Shown in pieces: positions 6,854 to 14,337 of a DNA stretch of 23,456 nucleotides. Under the pieces are notes generated by a model. The model ran no database searches. It was not told the origin of the DNA and saw only the letters and a list, made by a program, of their open reading frames with translations. Source of the DNA: an uncultured Eubacteriales bacterium. GTDB taxonomy: Bacteria; Bacillota; Clostridia; Oscillospirales; CAG-272. The stretch lies in NCBI GenBank assembly GCA_900544985.1, contig UQXK01000027.1:1-23456 (forward strand), given 5' to 3'. Within the stretch, counting starts at the first letter, position 1. Each line of letters starts with the position of its first letter. The position numbers were made by a program, and so were the translations under genes.

Positions 6854-7822
6854 TCAGTTAGCAGCGGGAACGCCGTAAGCGAAAGCTGCGTCCATGTCTG
6901 CGAAGAATCCAACGTGGAATATTTCAACATTGTCTCCGGCAGCAGGAACATAACCTGTAACTTTACCGTCTTTGTCTGTTATAGAGTTGGATCCGAAGAA
7001 GTCGAAACCAACGCCTGCTACGTTCTGAACTTCGTTAGCCCAACGAGAGGGTGTGAGAGATGTGCTGGACATAGCTGTTCCGGCAACTTCACGAACGAGG
7101 TCGTAAACGAGAGTTGTTTCTGTGTTGGCTGCTACTGTCTTGGAAAGAGAAGCTGTACGGAAGCTGGAAGTTCCTTCGAATTTGTAGGAGAATTTAATAG
7201 CTATGGCTCTTGCTGTGTTGTTTTTGATCTTTATGGACATGAACTGATGAGCGCCCTGCCATTCAGCATCATTTGTTACATAGTAGGGAAGACCTACATA
7301 AGAACCGTAACCGGATTTGATTGTACCGTACTTGGAATCTGTAAGATTGTCAAAGTAAACGGAGAACTTGTTTCCTGTGATATCGGAAGCAGCAGCGTTC
7401 TTTGCAGAGTAAAGTACCATAGAGTTATCTGTGAAAGTAACATTTACAACAGCGGAATCGTAGCTGATGTGTTCCATTATGTACTCGTAGGAAGAGAGAC
7501 CGTTCTTTACAGCGTCGGAATTCTTACCAAAGTCGAGAACTACAACGGGAGCAGCTTGTGTTGTCTGAACGGGAGCCGTTGTGGGAGCTGTTGTGGGCTT
7601 CGTTGTGGGAGCTGTTGTGGGCTTCGTTGTGGGAGCTGTTGTGGGCTTCGTTGTCGGAGCCGGTGTGGGCTTCGTTGTCTCAGTTGTCTGGGGTTCCGTC
7701 GGAGCTGTTGTAACAACGGGCTCTGTTGTGGGATCATCTTTTCCACCGCATCCTGCTATAACAGCACAAATTGCCACGAGCAAGGCAACAGCGAGGAAGA
7801 GCGATAAAATTTTCTTCTTCAT
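6854..7822 (-). CDS. Lipoprotein with Thr/Pro repeat linker and unknown C-terminal domain
   Basis: A 322-residue secreted lipoprotein. The signal peptide ends in lipobox IAGC (Cys25). Residues about 30-108 form an extended Thr/Pro/Ala linker containing an 8-residue repeat (TKPTTAPT) encoded by four 24-nt tandem units. The C-terminal 200 residues are Ser/Thr/Asn-rich and look like a beta-sandwich, perhaps a carbohydrate-binding or surface-display module; I do not recognise the family. The start at 7822 has AAAGGAG; the in-frame start at 7951 lies upstream of the -10 and is rejected. The linker type is typical of clostridial surface proteins that hold a domain away from the membrane. The gene stands alone between its own promoter and terminator. 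Confidence 0.75.
   Translation of the reverse strand: MKKKILSLFLAVALLVAICAVIAGCGGKDDPTTEPVVTTAPTEPQTTETTKPTPAPTTKPTTAPTTKPTTAPTTKPTTAPTTAPVQTTQAAPVVVLDFGKNSDAVKNGLSSYEYIMEHISYDSAVVNVTFTDNSMVLYSAKNAAASDITGNKFSVYFDNLTDSKYGTIKSGYGSYVGLPYYVTNDAEWQGAHQFMSIKIKNNTARAIAIKFSYKFEGTSSFRTASLSKTVAANTETTLVYDLVREVAGTAMSSTSLTPSRWANEVQNVAGVGFDFFGSNSITDKDGKVTGYVPAAGDNVEIFHVGFFADMDAAFAYGVPAAN
7578..7673 (-). repeat. 24-nt tandem repeat inside lipoprotein linker
   Basis: Four consecutive 24-bp units (7578-7601, 7602-7625, 7626-7649, 7650-7673). The first three are identical and the fourth carries two changes. Each encodes eight linker residues, so unit gain or loss keeps the frame. Confidence 0.9.
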
Positions 7823-7904
7823 AAGAAAAATCTCCTTTAAAATTTTAAAGAAATTTACCGTACAAGATATTGTTCGAAAAATACCTCGCACCGTGTTTAC
7901 TAAT

Positions 7905-7933
7905 ATAATATCATCGGCTTTGCGTTTTGTCAA
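7905..7933 (-). promoter_or_regulatory. Promoter of Thr/Pro-linker lipoprotein gene
   Basis: Minus-strand TTGACA (7928-7933), 17-bp spacer ending GATGA, TATTAT (7905-7910). The TG extended -10 motif is shared with the three solute-binding lipoprotein promoters. The leader is about 76 nt. Confidence 0.8.
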
Positions 7934-8050
7934 TAGATTTAAGGAAATCACGGCAAAAAATCATTACATTTTTTACATAAAAACTCCTTTTTTTACTCTT
8001 ATTGCCTTATGCCCGCGGTTCGTTTGGTTAATATTGCGCAAAAGAGAAAA

Positions 8051-8083
8051 AAAGACGCGCCCTTATAAAAGGCGCGCCTCTTT
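8051..8083 (-). terminator. Terminator of SpoIIQ-like gene
   Basis: A GC-rich stem CGCGCC (8056-8061) with GGCGCG (8071-8076), 9-nt loop, A run on the left and T run on the right, immediately after the stop codon at 8085. Confidence 0.7.
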
Positions 8084-8084
8084 T

Positions 8085-8765
8085 TCAGTCCTCGTAATCG
8101 TTTGAAAGGTCTTTCTTTTCTATGCTTATTTTGGAGAGAGGATCGATGTTTTTATCGCTTTGGCGTATTTCGAAATGGATATGCGGTTCTTCGGAAATTT
8201 CGATGAGCGCCGTGTCCCCAACATAGCCGATAGTGTCTCCCACTGTCACTTTTGCGCCTTCTTTTATTCCGCTCGGAACGTCTGTGCGAAGGTTTTTATA
8301 GACCGTGACATAGCCGTCTTTGTGTGTTATTTCTATTGTCTGTCCCATCATAGGATCATATACGACCTTGGATATCGTTCCGTCCTCCGCGGCAAGGACT
8401 TCCGTACCTATATCCGCACCTATGTCTATTCCGCAGTGAACTCTGTAATCCTCCATTGTAAGGGAGAATACGGGGATATCGGCGGAGTATTCTTTCAATA
8501 TCGTACACTTGCTCAAAGGACAGATGAAAGACAGTTCGTCCTTGATTGTCGGATTTACGGGTTCTGTGCCGGAATTGGTTGTTGACGAGGGAGGATTTGT
8601 CGACGGATTTCCCATGTTTGCGGTTGTTGTTGCGGGAGTCGGCTTTTGCGAACGCTTGCTTACCGTGAATGCTATTATGGTAACGCAAAGCGTGAGCGCG
8701 AGAAGTATTGCAACGGCTATTGCAATTCCTTTGTTGAGTTTTTGCTTTTTCTGATTGATGTTCAT
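8085..8765 (-). CDS. M23 (LytM) peptidase-like protein, SpoIIQ-like
   Basis: A 226-residue membrane-anchored protein with a basic N-terminus, one transmembrane helix (about 13-35), a Thr/Pro/Ser linker (about 40-72) and a LytM domain (about 100-215). Zinc-site residues appear intact: H110 and D114 in HCGIDIG, and H195/H197 in PHIHFEI; H148 lies in ITHKDG. The usual YAHL segment is YKNL. Single-span topology, length near 225, the DTALIEISEEPH segment and a sigma-F-type promoter all resemble clostridial SpoIIQ, the forespore protein that pairs with SpoIIIAH across the septum. Unlike the Bacillus subtilis version, the clostridial ones usually keep the metal site, as here. No other sporulation gene is adjacent, so a general envelope peptidase remains possible. 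The start follows AAAGGA. Confidence 0.75.
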   Translation of the reverse strand: MNINQKKQKLNKGIAIAVAILLALTLCVTIIAFTVSKRSQKPTPATTTANMGNPSTNPPSSTTNSGTEPVNPTIKDELSFICPLSKCTILKEYSADIPVFSLTMEDYRVHCGIDIGADIGTEVLAAEDGTISKVVYDPMMGQTIEITHKDGYVTVYKNLRTDVPSGIKEGAKVTVGDTIGYVGDTALIEISEEPHIHFEIRQSDKNIDPLSKISIEKKDLSNDYED

Positions 8766-8807
8766 TTTAAGATTCCTTTCCGCCTTTCGGCTATGTGAAA
8801 CTACATA

Positions 8808-8836
8808 TATTTTCGCCGATTTTTTTATGTTTATAC
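8808..8836 (-). promoter_or_regulatory. Candidate sigma-F promoter for SpoIIQ-like gene
   Basis: On the minus strand GTATA (8832-8836) fits the sigma-F -35 consensus GYWTA. After 14 bp, GGCGAAAATA (8808-8817) fits the -10 consensus GGNRANAHTW at every position. The spacer is one base shorter than the usual 15. No good TTGACA/TATAAT pair was seen in this leader. The -10 lies about 43 bp from the start codon. Confidence 0.55.
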
Positions 8837-8837
8837 A

Positions 8838-9090
8838 GAAAAATCCAAAAATTGCGGAAAATATTGCCGAACTGCGGAATGGGAAAATATATTTATATTA
8901 TGTATCGGAAATATAAATAAAAATCATATAAAAAGTGCATGGAAAAGTGTATTGCCTGTTTTTACATCTGTGTGTTTTTTTGAAATACAAACGCATCTTT
9001 TTGCCGTGCTTTAATGCGTAAAATGATAATATTATTTTCAAAAAAATCACCGTGAAGCAAAACGCTATATCGGATATGTTCAAAAAATAA
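8838..9090. other. AT-rich intergenic stretch, no gene seen
   Basis: Between the SpoIIQ-like promoter and the M28 terminator I see no gene with a ribosome binding site, no repeat copy and no clear stem-loop. A short minus-strand frame of 61 codons is not supported. Confidence 0.55.
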
Positions 9091-9120
9091 GAGACAGCAT
9101 ATATTTTTTTATGCTGTCTC
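9091..9120 (-). terminator. Terminator of M28 peptidase gene
   Basis: GAGACAGCAT (9091-9100) pairs perfectly with ATGCTGTCTC (9111-9120) around a 10-nt T-rich loop; the minus strand continues into a T-rich tail. It lies 9 bp beyond the stop codon at 9130. Confidence 0.85.
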
Positions 9121-9129
9121 TGGATTTGC

Positions 9130-10395
9130 TTATTTTGTTTCCGGTTTCTTTTTGCGGAGATATTTGTCTACTTTTTCGACCATGTTGTCCGGCATTTTTC
9201 TTTCTATCGGGAAGTATACGGAATTCAAAATCACTTTCGAAAAGTCGAGTATGAAGCGCGCCGTTCTTGCCATGCTGTCGGGATCGACCTGGGAGATCGT
9301 ATCGTGTCTGCAATGGACCATCGTCGTTCCGCCTGCTGCCTTTCTCAAAAAGTTTATTCCGGGAATGCCGTTGTCGGCAAAGGGAATGGAGTCGGAAGAA
9401 TATATATCCTGTCTTACTTCCATTGCGTAGCCTATTTCTTTTTTATAGAAATCGAGGGCGTTGCATATAGCCATGTCTCCCGTTACCGTCGCGCAGTCGA
9501 ATCCGAGAAGAGGACCTGTCATATCAACATTTATGCAGAGTCTGATATTGCCGAGCTCTTCTTTGTGAGCGGCAACATAGGCTTTGCTTCCGAGAAGTCC
9601 GCGCTCCTCCGAGCCGCAGAATATAAATCTTACCGTGCGCATGGGCGGATTTTTTGCAAAGTAGCGCAAAAGCTCCATTATTGTAGCCGTTCCGGAGGCG
9701 TTGTCGAACATTCCGTGAGAGAACACGACGGAATCATAGTGTGCCGTGTATACTACTACTTCTTCGGGATGCTCTGTGCCTTTGATCTCGGCTATTATGT
9801 TCTGGGAAGGCGCCGTTCCCTCGTTCTGTTCGAGCGTGAGTCTTACTTTTTTGGGGGAAGAAGAGACGAGCTTCAACGCGTCGGATATTCTTATGCAGAC
9901 GCCCGGGATCGTTCCTTCGTCTATAAACATTTCGCGAAGCATACGCTCTTCAAGGTCGCTGTCAGATTTTTTGTCGAGCCAGCTTCCGCTTGTTGAGATA
10001 AATCCGAGCGCGCCCATCTTTATGAGCTTTTTGTAGCTGTCGATTCCGATGCCGCCTGCGACGAGGACTATCTTTCCTTTTACGCCGTCAAGACACATCT
10101 GATCGAAAGATTCGAGATAATAGAAGTCCGCTTCGATTCCGTCCTTTGCGGCATTGCCCGAAAAGCCGTATCCGGAGGCTTCGTATGTGCCTTTGAACGG
10201 CTCCGTTACTTCGAGCTTTACATTTTTTATTTCATAGTGAGGCGCGTCAAATGTTTCGATTATGGGTTCTGCACCCGCGTTTCTTATCTCTTCCGCAATT
10301 ATGTCTGCCGCTTTTTTTTCTCCTTCGAACGTAGACAAACGCTCGAAATCGAGTTTGCGCAGAAGAGAGTACATTCTTTTTCCGCTGATATCCAT
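9130..10395 (-). CDS. M28 family zinc aminopeptidase with PA domain
   Basis: A 421-residue metallopeptidase. The probable reaction is removal of N-terminal residues from peptides using two zinc ions. The catalytic domain is split by an insert of about 110 residues (roughly 80-190) that looks like a protease-associated (PA) domain. Ligands visible in order are H219 (TAHYDS), D231 (DNASGTATIM), the E263-E264 pair (GSEERGLLGS), D291 (NVDMTG) and H364 (CRHDT), which is the full M28 set. No signal peptide or membrane segment is seen, so a cytoplasmic location is likely. A GGATAAGG sequence lies just upstream of the start. The HAD phosphatase gene lies upstream on the same strand, 153 bp away, so the two may or may not be co-transcribed. 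The peptide substrate is unknown. Confidence 0.88.
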   Translation of the reverse strand: MDISGKRMYSLLRKLDFERLSTFEGEKKAADIIAEEIRNAGAEPIIETFDAPHYEIKNVKLEVTEPFKGTYEASGYGFSGNAAKDGIEADFYYLESFDQMCLDGVKGKIVLVAGGIGIDSYKKLIKMGALGFISTSGSWLDKKSDSDLEERMLREMFIDEGTIPGVCIRISDALKLVSSSPKKVRLTLEQNEGTAPSQNIIAEIKGTEHPEEVVVYTAHYDSVVFSHGMFDNASGTATIMELLRYFAKNPPMRTVRFIFCGSEERGLLGSKAYVAAHKEELGNIRLCINVDMTGPLLGFDCATVTGDMAICNALDFYKKEIGYAMEVRQDIYSSDSIPFADNGIPGINFLRKAAGGTTMVHCRHDTISQVDPDSMARTARFILDFSKVILNSVYFPIERKMPDNMVEKVDKYLRKKKPETK

Positions 10396-10548
10396 ATTTA
10401 ACCTTATCCTTTCAGATAAATTTTTGATTTATTTTTTGCCTTAAAGGGGAAAAATACAATAAAACAATATTCTCGCAAAAGAGCGGGGGATAATATGCCG
10501 CATATCTTTTGCGATCTCTCCGATTTAAAACGGCTTATATACCTGCGC

Positions 10549-11205
10549 TTAAAAAAGCTTGCCTTTTTCCATGTCGTTCTTTACATCTTCCAAGGACGGA
10601 TATATCGCATACGCAAGCGACTTTATGTATTCGTCGGGTTCTATGAGATCCGGTATCATTACAGGACGCATTTTTGCGGAATGAGCCGCTTTTATTCCGT
10701 TGAAGGAATCTTCGAAGACTGTGCATTCATCGGGATTTTCGCCGAGTTTCTCCGCACACGTTAAGAAGATTTCGGGATCGGGTTTGCTCTTTTTTACGTG
10801 TTCGCCGGATACGACGGCGTCGAAAAATATATCGATGCCGTTATCTTTTGTTCTGCGCGCGATTGTAGCGGCGGAACTGGAAGAGGCGAGTCCTAATTTG
10901 AATTGTTTGCTTTTCAGATAAGAGAGAAGTTCTTTTGCGCCTCTTTTTAACGGCGTGGGAGATTCGGATTCTGTCTTTGTCGCGATCTCTTTTACTTCGT
11001 CCTCGCATTTTTCGAAATTCTGAGAAGCTCCGTAGCAGCTTTCGAAAAGGGATTTTCTTGTCGCTTTATTTACGCCGAGAAACTTCGGAAAAAGGACTTC
11101 TATTCCGTCAAGACCGTATATTCCGGCGACTTTTTTCCATGAATCGAACATGAGTCTTTCGGAATCCACAAGAAGACCGTCCATGTCAAAAATAAATGCG
11201 CTCAT
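10549..11205 (-). CDS. HAD phosphatase, beta-phosphoglucomutase-like subfamily
   Basis: A 218-residue HAD-superfamily hydrolase. The motifs are complete: nucleophile and acid D7/D9 in FIFDMDGLLVDSE, the Ser of ASSSSAATIA (motif II), Lys in EHVKKSKPDPEIF (motif III), and acidic ED in TVFEDSFNGI (motif IV). A helical cap of about 65 residues lies between motifs I and II. The LLVDSE signature and length match the beta-phosphoglucomutase/sugar-phosphatase branch, but the substrate cannot be told from sequence. The ATG at 11205 is chosen over an upstream in-frame TTG at 11268, because the TTG overlaps the -35 box. The ribosome binding site (GCGGGGA) is weaker than its neighbours'. Transcription diverges from the XRE-IbrA-IbrB operon. 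Confidence 0.85.
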   Translation of the reverse strand: MSAFIFDMDGLLVDSERLMFDSWKKVAGIYGLDGIEVLFPKFLGVNKATRKSLFESCYGASQNFEKCEDEVKEIATKTESESPTPLKRGAKELLSYLKSKQFKLGLASSSSAATIARRTKDNGIDIFFDAVVSGEHVKKSKPDPEIFLTCAEKLGENPDECTVFEDSFNGIKAAHSAKMRPVMIPDLIEPDEYIKSLAYAIYPSLEDVKNDMEKGKLF

Positions 11206-11239
11206 CAAAAAATCCCCGCTTCTCTTTTTGTCTTTTAGA

Positions 11240-11268
11240 ATTATATCACGCGATTTTATATTAAGCAA
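11240..11268 (-). promoter_or_regulatory. Promoter of HAD phosphatase gene
   Basis: Minus-strand TTGCTT (11263-11268), 17-bp spacer, TATAAT (11240-11245), with TG extended -10. Confidence 0.75.
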
Positions 11269-11424
11269 TAGATTTTTTTATTTTTTGCGCCTTGAAAGCC
11301 GCTTTTTTATTTCCGGTCAAAAACTTCGGTTTTATGGCGGTATGGCGAAAAAATACGAATGTTACGAATAAATGTCCAAAAAGCAAACAACGTGCAAATA
11401 AAGCAATTATAGATACATTTATCG

Positions 11425-11453
11425 TTGAAAATTTACGAAAAATGTAGTAAAAT
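11425..11453 (+). promoter_or_regulatory. Promoter of XRE-IbrA-IbrB operon
   Basis: TTGAAA (11425-11430), 17-bp spacer, TAAAAT (11448-11453), ending 22 bp before the XRE start codon. The stretch TTTACGAAAAATGTAGTAAA overlapping the spacer and -10 is an imperfect inverted repeat (TTTAC with GTA and TAAA) and could be an operator for the XRE protein; that is weakly supported. Confidence 0.7.
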
Positions 11454-11475
11454 TAAAATGCGAAAGGTGAATAAT

Positions 11476-11703
11476 ATGTCCGTAAGTTATAAAAAGCTTT
11501 GGAAAATGCTGATAGACCGAAATATGAAAAAGAAGGAACTTGCAAGGATTTCGGGCATAAGTCAGTACACTTTGACCAAAATGACGAGAGGAGACAACGT
11601 GACGATAGAAACGCTCGGACGAATATGTATTTCGCTTGGATGCGGTCTTGATGACATCGTCGAATTTATTGACAAAAGTAATGATGATAAAAGATTATCT
11701 TAA
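11476..11703 (+). CDS. Small XRE (Cro/C1-type) transcriptional regulator
   Basis: A 75-residue single-domain helix-turn-helix protein. Residues about 7-66 form the XRE fold: LWKMLIDRNMKKKELARISGI holds helices 1-2, SQYTLTKMTRG the recognition helix, then TIETLGRICISLGCGLDDI. There is no extra sensor domain, so it is probably an autoregulator of this operon. ATG 11476 is chosen because AAAGGTGA precedes it at the right distance and the -10 ends at 11453; an upstream frame extension would begin in the promoter. Its last 20-23 bases overlap the start of the IbrA-like gene in another frame, which implies translational coupling. Similar small regulators also occur alone, so its role as master of this operon is inference. 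Confidence 0.8.
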   Translation: MSVSYKKLWKMLIDRNMKKKELARISGISQYTLTKMTRGDNVTIETLGRICISLGCGLDDIVEFIDKSNDDKRLS

Positions 11704-13000
11704 TGTAAATGTATACGACGCTATTCAAAACAGATTTGAGTTTATTTTTCAGGAATTTGAAAATATATATGTTTCTTTCAGCGGGGGAAAGGACAGCGGA
11801 CTTCTTTTGAATCTGCTGCTCGATTATAAAAGAAAATATTATCCCGACCGCGTTATCGGAGTTTTTCATCAGGATTTCGAAGCGCAGTATACTCTTACGA
11901 CGGAATATATAACGAGGACGTTTAAAAGAATAGAAAAAGAAACGGATCCGTATTGGGTGTGTCTTCCTATGGCGACAAGGACCGCGCTCAGCAGTTACGA
12001 GATGTTCTGGTATCCGTGGGACGACACGAAAAGCGACGCATGGGTGCGGCCTATGCCCGATTTTCCGTATGTTATAAACCAAAAAAATCCGTTTTCCCAT
12101 TACCGTTACCGTATGCACCAGGAGGACCTGGCAAAGCAGTTCGGACGCTTTTACAAGGAGAAGCACGGTGGAGGTTCCACCGTATGTCTTCTCGGAATGC
12201 GCGCAGACGAGTCTTTGCAGAGATACAGCGGATTTGTAAATAAAAAATACGGATACAAGGGGTTATGCTGGATATCAAAACAGTTTAAAGATGTTTGGGC
12301 GGCGTCTCCGCTTTACGATTGGTCCGTAAACGACGTATGGGTTGCCAACTGCAAATTCGGATATGATTACAACCATCTTTACGATCTCTATTATAAAGCG
12401 GGTTTAAAACCGGACCAGATGAGAGTGGCATCGCCTTTCAACGATTATTCGAAAGACAGTCTCAACCTTTACCGCGTTATAGATCCCGTTATGTGGACGA
12501 AACTCGTCGGCAGGGTACAGGGGGCGAATTTTGCGGCTATATACGGCAAGACGAAAGCTATGGGTTACAAAAACATAACTCTTCCGGAGGGGCACACATG
12601 GAAATCGTATACGAAGTTCTTACTTGATACTCTGCCGAAAAGACTTCGCAGAAATTATATAAAGAAATTCAGCACATCGATAAAATTCTGGCATGAAACG
12701 GGAGGGGGGCTCTCCGAGGAGACGATAAACGAACTTCTTGATCATGGATACAGAATAAAAAGAAACGGTGTATCGAATTATACGATAGACAAAAAAACAA
12801 GAGTTGTATTTATCGACAGGATTCCCGACCACACGGACGACATAAAAAGCAGCAAGGACATACCGAGTTGGAAGCGTATGTGCTACTGTATACTCAGAAA
12901 CGATCATACCTGCCGCTTTATGGGGTTCGGACTAAGCAGAGAGGAGCAGAAAAAAGTCGATATCATAAGGAAAAAATACGGAGGATTGTTAGATGAGTGA
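11681..13000 (+). CDS. IbrA/YbdN-like PP-loop (PAPS reductase superfamily) protein, DUF3440
   Basis: A 439-residue protein of the phosphoadenosine-phosphosulfate reductase superfamily. The ATP pyrophosphatase PP-loop is SGGKDS (residues 34-39), followed by HQDFEAQY (63-70), a SPLYDWSVNDVW segment and a DUF3440-type C-terminal region with CYCILRNDHTC. The architecture matches Escherichia coli IbrA and YbdN, whose biochemical activity I do not know to be established. PP-loop relatives such as DndC and tRNA-thiolation enzymes adenylate their substrates, so a nucleic-acid or sulfur modification is conceivable. The start is ATG 11681 or 11684, because the family begins near KxYLNxNVYDA; an upstream in-frame ATG at 11636 lies inside the XRE gene. 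It overlaps IbrB by 8 bp (ATGAGTGA). Confidence 0.82.
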   Translation: MMIKDYLNVNVYDAIQNRFEFIFQEFENIYVSFSGGKDSGLLLNLLLDYKRKYYPDRVIGVFHQDFEAQYTLTTEYITRTFKRIEKETDPYWVCLPMATRTALSSYEMFWYPWDDTKSDAWVRPMPDFPYVINQKNPFSHYRYRMHQEDLAKQFGRFYKEKHGGGSTVCLLGMRADESLQRYSGFVNKKYGYKGLCWISKQFKDVWAASPLYDWSVNDVWVANCKFGYDYNHLYDLYYKAGLKPDQMRVASPFNDYSKDSLNLYRVIDPVMWTKLVGRVQGANFAAIYGKTKAMGYKNITLPEGHTWKSYTKFLLDTLPKRLRRNYIKKFSTSIKFWHETGGGLSEETINELLDHGYRIKRNGVSNYTIDKKTRVVFIDRIPDHTDDIKSSKDIPSWKRMCYCILRNDHTCRFMGFGLSREEQKKVDIIRKKYGGLLDE

Positions 13001-13589
13001 AAAAGAATTCAAAAGTCCCGCTTATTCGGTCATAGCCGTTCCTTTCGAAAAAATAGTACCGAATACATATAACCCCAATACGGTGGCGCCGCCCGAAATG
13101 CGTCTTCTTTACGACAGCATAAAGGAGGACGGATACACGATGCCGATCGTCTGTTATTACGCAAAAAAACGCGATGTCTATATCATTGTCGACGGATTCC
13201 ACCGCTGGCGCGTTATGAAGGATTATAGAGATATATACGAGCGCGAAAACGGAATGCTTCCCGTATCCGTCATAGATAAGCCGATCTCAAACAGAATGGC
13301 GAGCACCGTGCGTCACAACCGCGCAAGAGGAAATCACGATGTCGATCTTATGAGCAATATCGTAAAGGAGCTCCACGAGATAGGAAGAAGCGACGCATGG
13401 ATATCTAAGCATTTGGGAATGGATAAAGATGAGCTTTTGCGGTTAAAGCAGATAACGGGTCTTGCTGCGCTTTTCAGGGATGTGAATTTCGGAAAGGCAT
13501 GGCAGCCCATCGATGATTCTTTCGACGAAGACGGAGAAAATTTTGAAGAGGAATATGATTCCGACAACAGTGCGCTTGTAAAACTTTAA
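12993..13589 (+). CDS. IbrB/YbdM-like ParB/sulfiredoxin-fold protein
   Basis: A 198-residue ParB/Srx-fold protein. The N-terminal domain (about 12-112) includes NPNTVAPPEMRLLYDSI, the nucleotide-binding GFHR motif (residues 68-71, in VDGFHRW; compare GERR in ParB and GCHR in sulfiredoxin) and RHNRARGNH (107-115). Helices resembling the ParB HTH region follow (about 117-160, ISKHLGMDKDELLRLKQITG), then an acidic tail. It is paired with the IbrA-like gene just as ybdM is with ybdN in E. coli. The ribosome binding site CGGAGG (12979-12984) lies within the IbrA gene. No partner ParA or chromosome-segregation gene is nearby, so partitioning is unlikely. Whether it binds DNA, hydrolyses CTP or phosphorylates a substrate is not knowable here. 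Confidence 0.82.
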   Translation: MSEKEFKSPAYSVIAVPFEKIVPNTYNPNTVAPPEMRLLYDSIKEDGYTMPIVCYYAKKRDVYIIVDGFHRWRVMKDYRDIYERENGMLPVSVIDKPISNRMASTVRHNRARGNHDVDLMSNIVKELHEIGRSDAWISKHLGMDKDELLRLKQITGLAALFRDVNFGKAWQPIDDSFDEDGENFEEEYDSDNSALVKL

Positions 13590-13607
13590 AGAAAATATAT
13601 GATACAT

Positions 13608-13641
13608 AAAAAATCGTATGCTTGATTGCATACGATTTTTT
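13608..13641. terminator. Bidirectional terminator between IbrB and rubrerythrin genes
   Basis: AAAAAATCGTATGC (13608-13621) pairs perfectly with GCATACGATTTTTT (13628-13641) around a 6-nt loop. Convergent genes end at 13589 (plus) and 13659 (minus). Confidence 0.9.
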
Positions 13642-13658
13642 TCGATGTGAAGAGTATC

Positions 13659-14195
13659 TCAATAATTTTCGGCGCGGATCTCGAAATAACTTTGAGGATG
13701 AGCGCAGACAGGGCAGATCTCCGGAGCTTTTTTCCCTACGACGATGTGTCCGCAGTTTCTGCATTCCCAGACTTTTATCTCGCTTTTTTCGAATACAGCG
13801 GCGGTCTCTACATTTTTGAGAAGCGCGCGGAATCTTTCTTCATGCTGTTTTTCTATATTTCCGACCATTCTGAATTTTGCCGCAAGCTCCGGAAATCCCT
13901 CTTCTTCCGCGGTTTTGGCAAATCCGTCGTACATATCGCTCCACTCATAGTGCTCTCCCTCCGCCGCGGAAAGGAGATTTTCCGCAATACCGTTTAGAGC
14001 ACCGAGCTCTTTAAACCAGATCTTTGCGTGTTCTTTTTCGTTTTCCGCTGTTTCGAGAAAGAGAGCGGCTATCTGCTCGAATCCCTCTTTCTTCGCTTCG
14101 GACGCAAAGAAAGTATATTTGTTTCTCGCCTGAGATTCTCCCGAAACGGCGGCTCTGAGATTTTGTTCTGTTTTTGTACCCTGATATTTGTTCAT
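13659..14195 (-). CDS. rbr: Rubrerythrin
   Basis: A 178-residue rubrerythrin, the non-heme iron peroxidase that reduces hydrogen peroxide in anaerobes at the cost of reduced rubredoxin or NAD(P)H-linked donors. The N-terminal four-helix domain carries the diiron ligands: E20 in SGESQARNKY, E53-x-x-H56 in ENEKEHAK, and a second ExxH-type motif in GNIEKQHEERF (around 115-118). The C-terminal rubredoxin-like domain has four Cys at 145, 148, 161 and 164 (CRNC, CPVC). Length and domain order match the family. The start follows AAGGGAG. It is transcribed toward the IbrA/B operon and away from the DUF134 gene. No clear PerR-type box was recognised upstream. Confidence 0.95.
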   Translation of the reverse strand: MNKYQGTKTEQNLRAAVSGESQARNKYTFFASEAKKEGFEQIAALFLETAENEKEHAKIWFKELGALNGIAENLLSAAEGEHYEWSDMYDGFAKTAEEEGFPELAAKFRMVGNIEKQHEERFRALLKNVETAAVFEKSEIKVWECRNCGHIVVGKKAPEICPVCAHPQSYFEIRAENY

Positions 14196-14256
14196 TTTTG
14201 TCTCCCTTGTTTTTTTGTTTTTATTATGCTCTTATTTTTTTAAAAAAATTACATTT

Positions 14257-14279
14257 TCCGAATTTTTCTTCGGATTTTT
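14257..14279 (+). other. Small TCCGAA/TTCGGA hairpin with T tail
   Basis: TCCGAA (14257-14262) and TTCGGA (14269-14274) pair around a 6-nt loop and are followed by TTTTT. It lies between the divergent rubrerythrin and DUF134 genes, upstream of the DUF134 promoter, where no transcript needs terminating. It could end stray plus-strand transcripts or be a chance hairpin. Confidence 0.35.
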
Positions 14280-14308
14280 ACTATATTGGCGGAAATCATT
14301 TCCCGTTA

Positions 14309-14337
14309 TTGACATATGATATAAATTGTTATATAAT
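14309..14337 (+). promoter_or_regulatory. Promoter of DUF134-NifX genes
   Basis: TTGACA (14309-14314), 17-bp spacer, TATAAT (14332-14337): both boxes match the consensus exactly. The predicted start lies near 14344. Confidence 0.9.

Noticed and set aside
8898..9083. 61-codon minus-strand hydrophobic frame
   Set aside because: AT-rich stretch with no ribosome binding site; hydrophobicity is explained by base composition.
13334..13567. Minus-strand frame opposite the IbrB-like gene
   Set aside because: Shadow of a well-supported coding region, without ribosome binding site or family resemblance.
12993..13589. Chromosome or plasmid partition (ParB) function, implying a plasmid origin
   Set aside because: No ParA or parS-like cluster is nearby and the IbrA-like partner points to the IbrB/YbdM branch instead.
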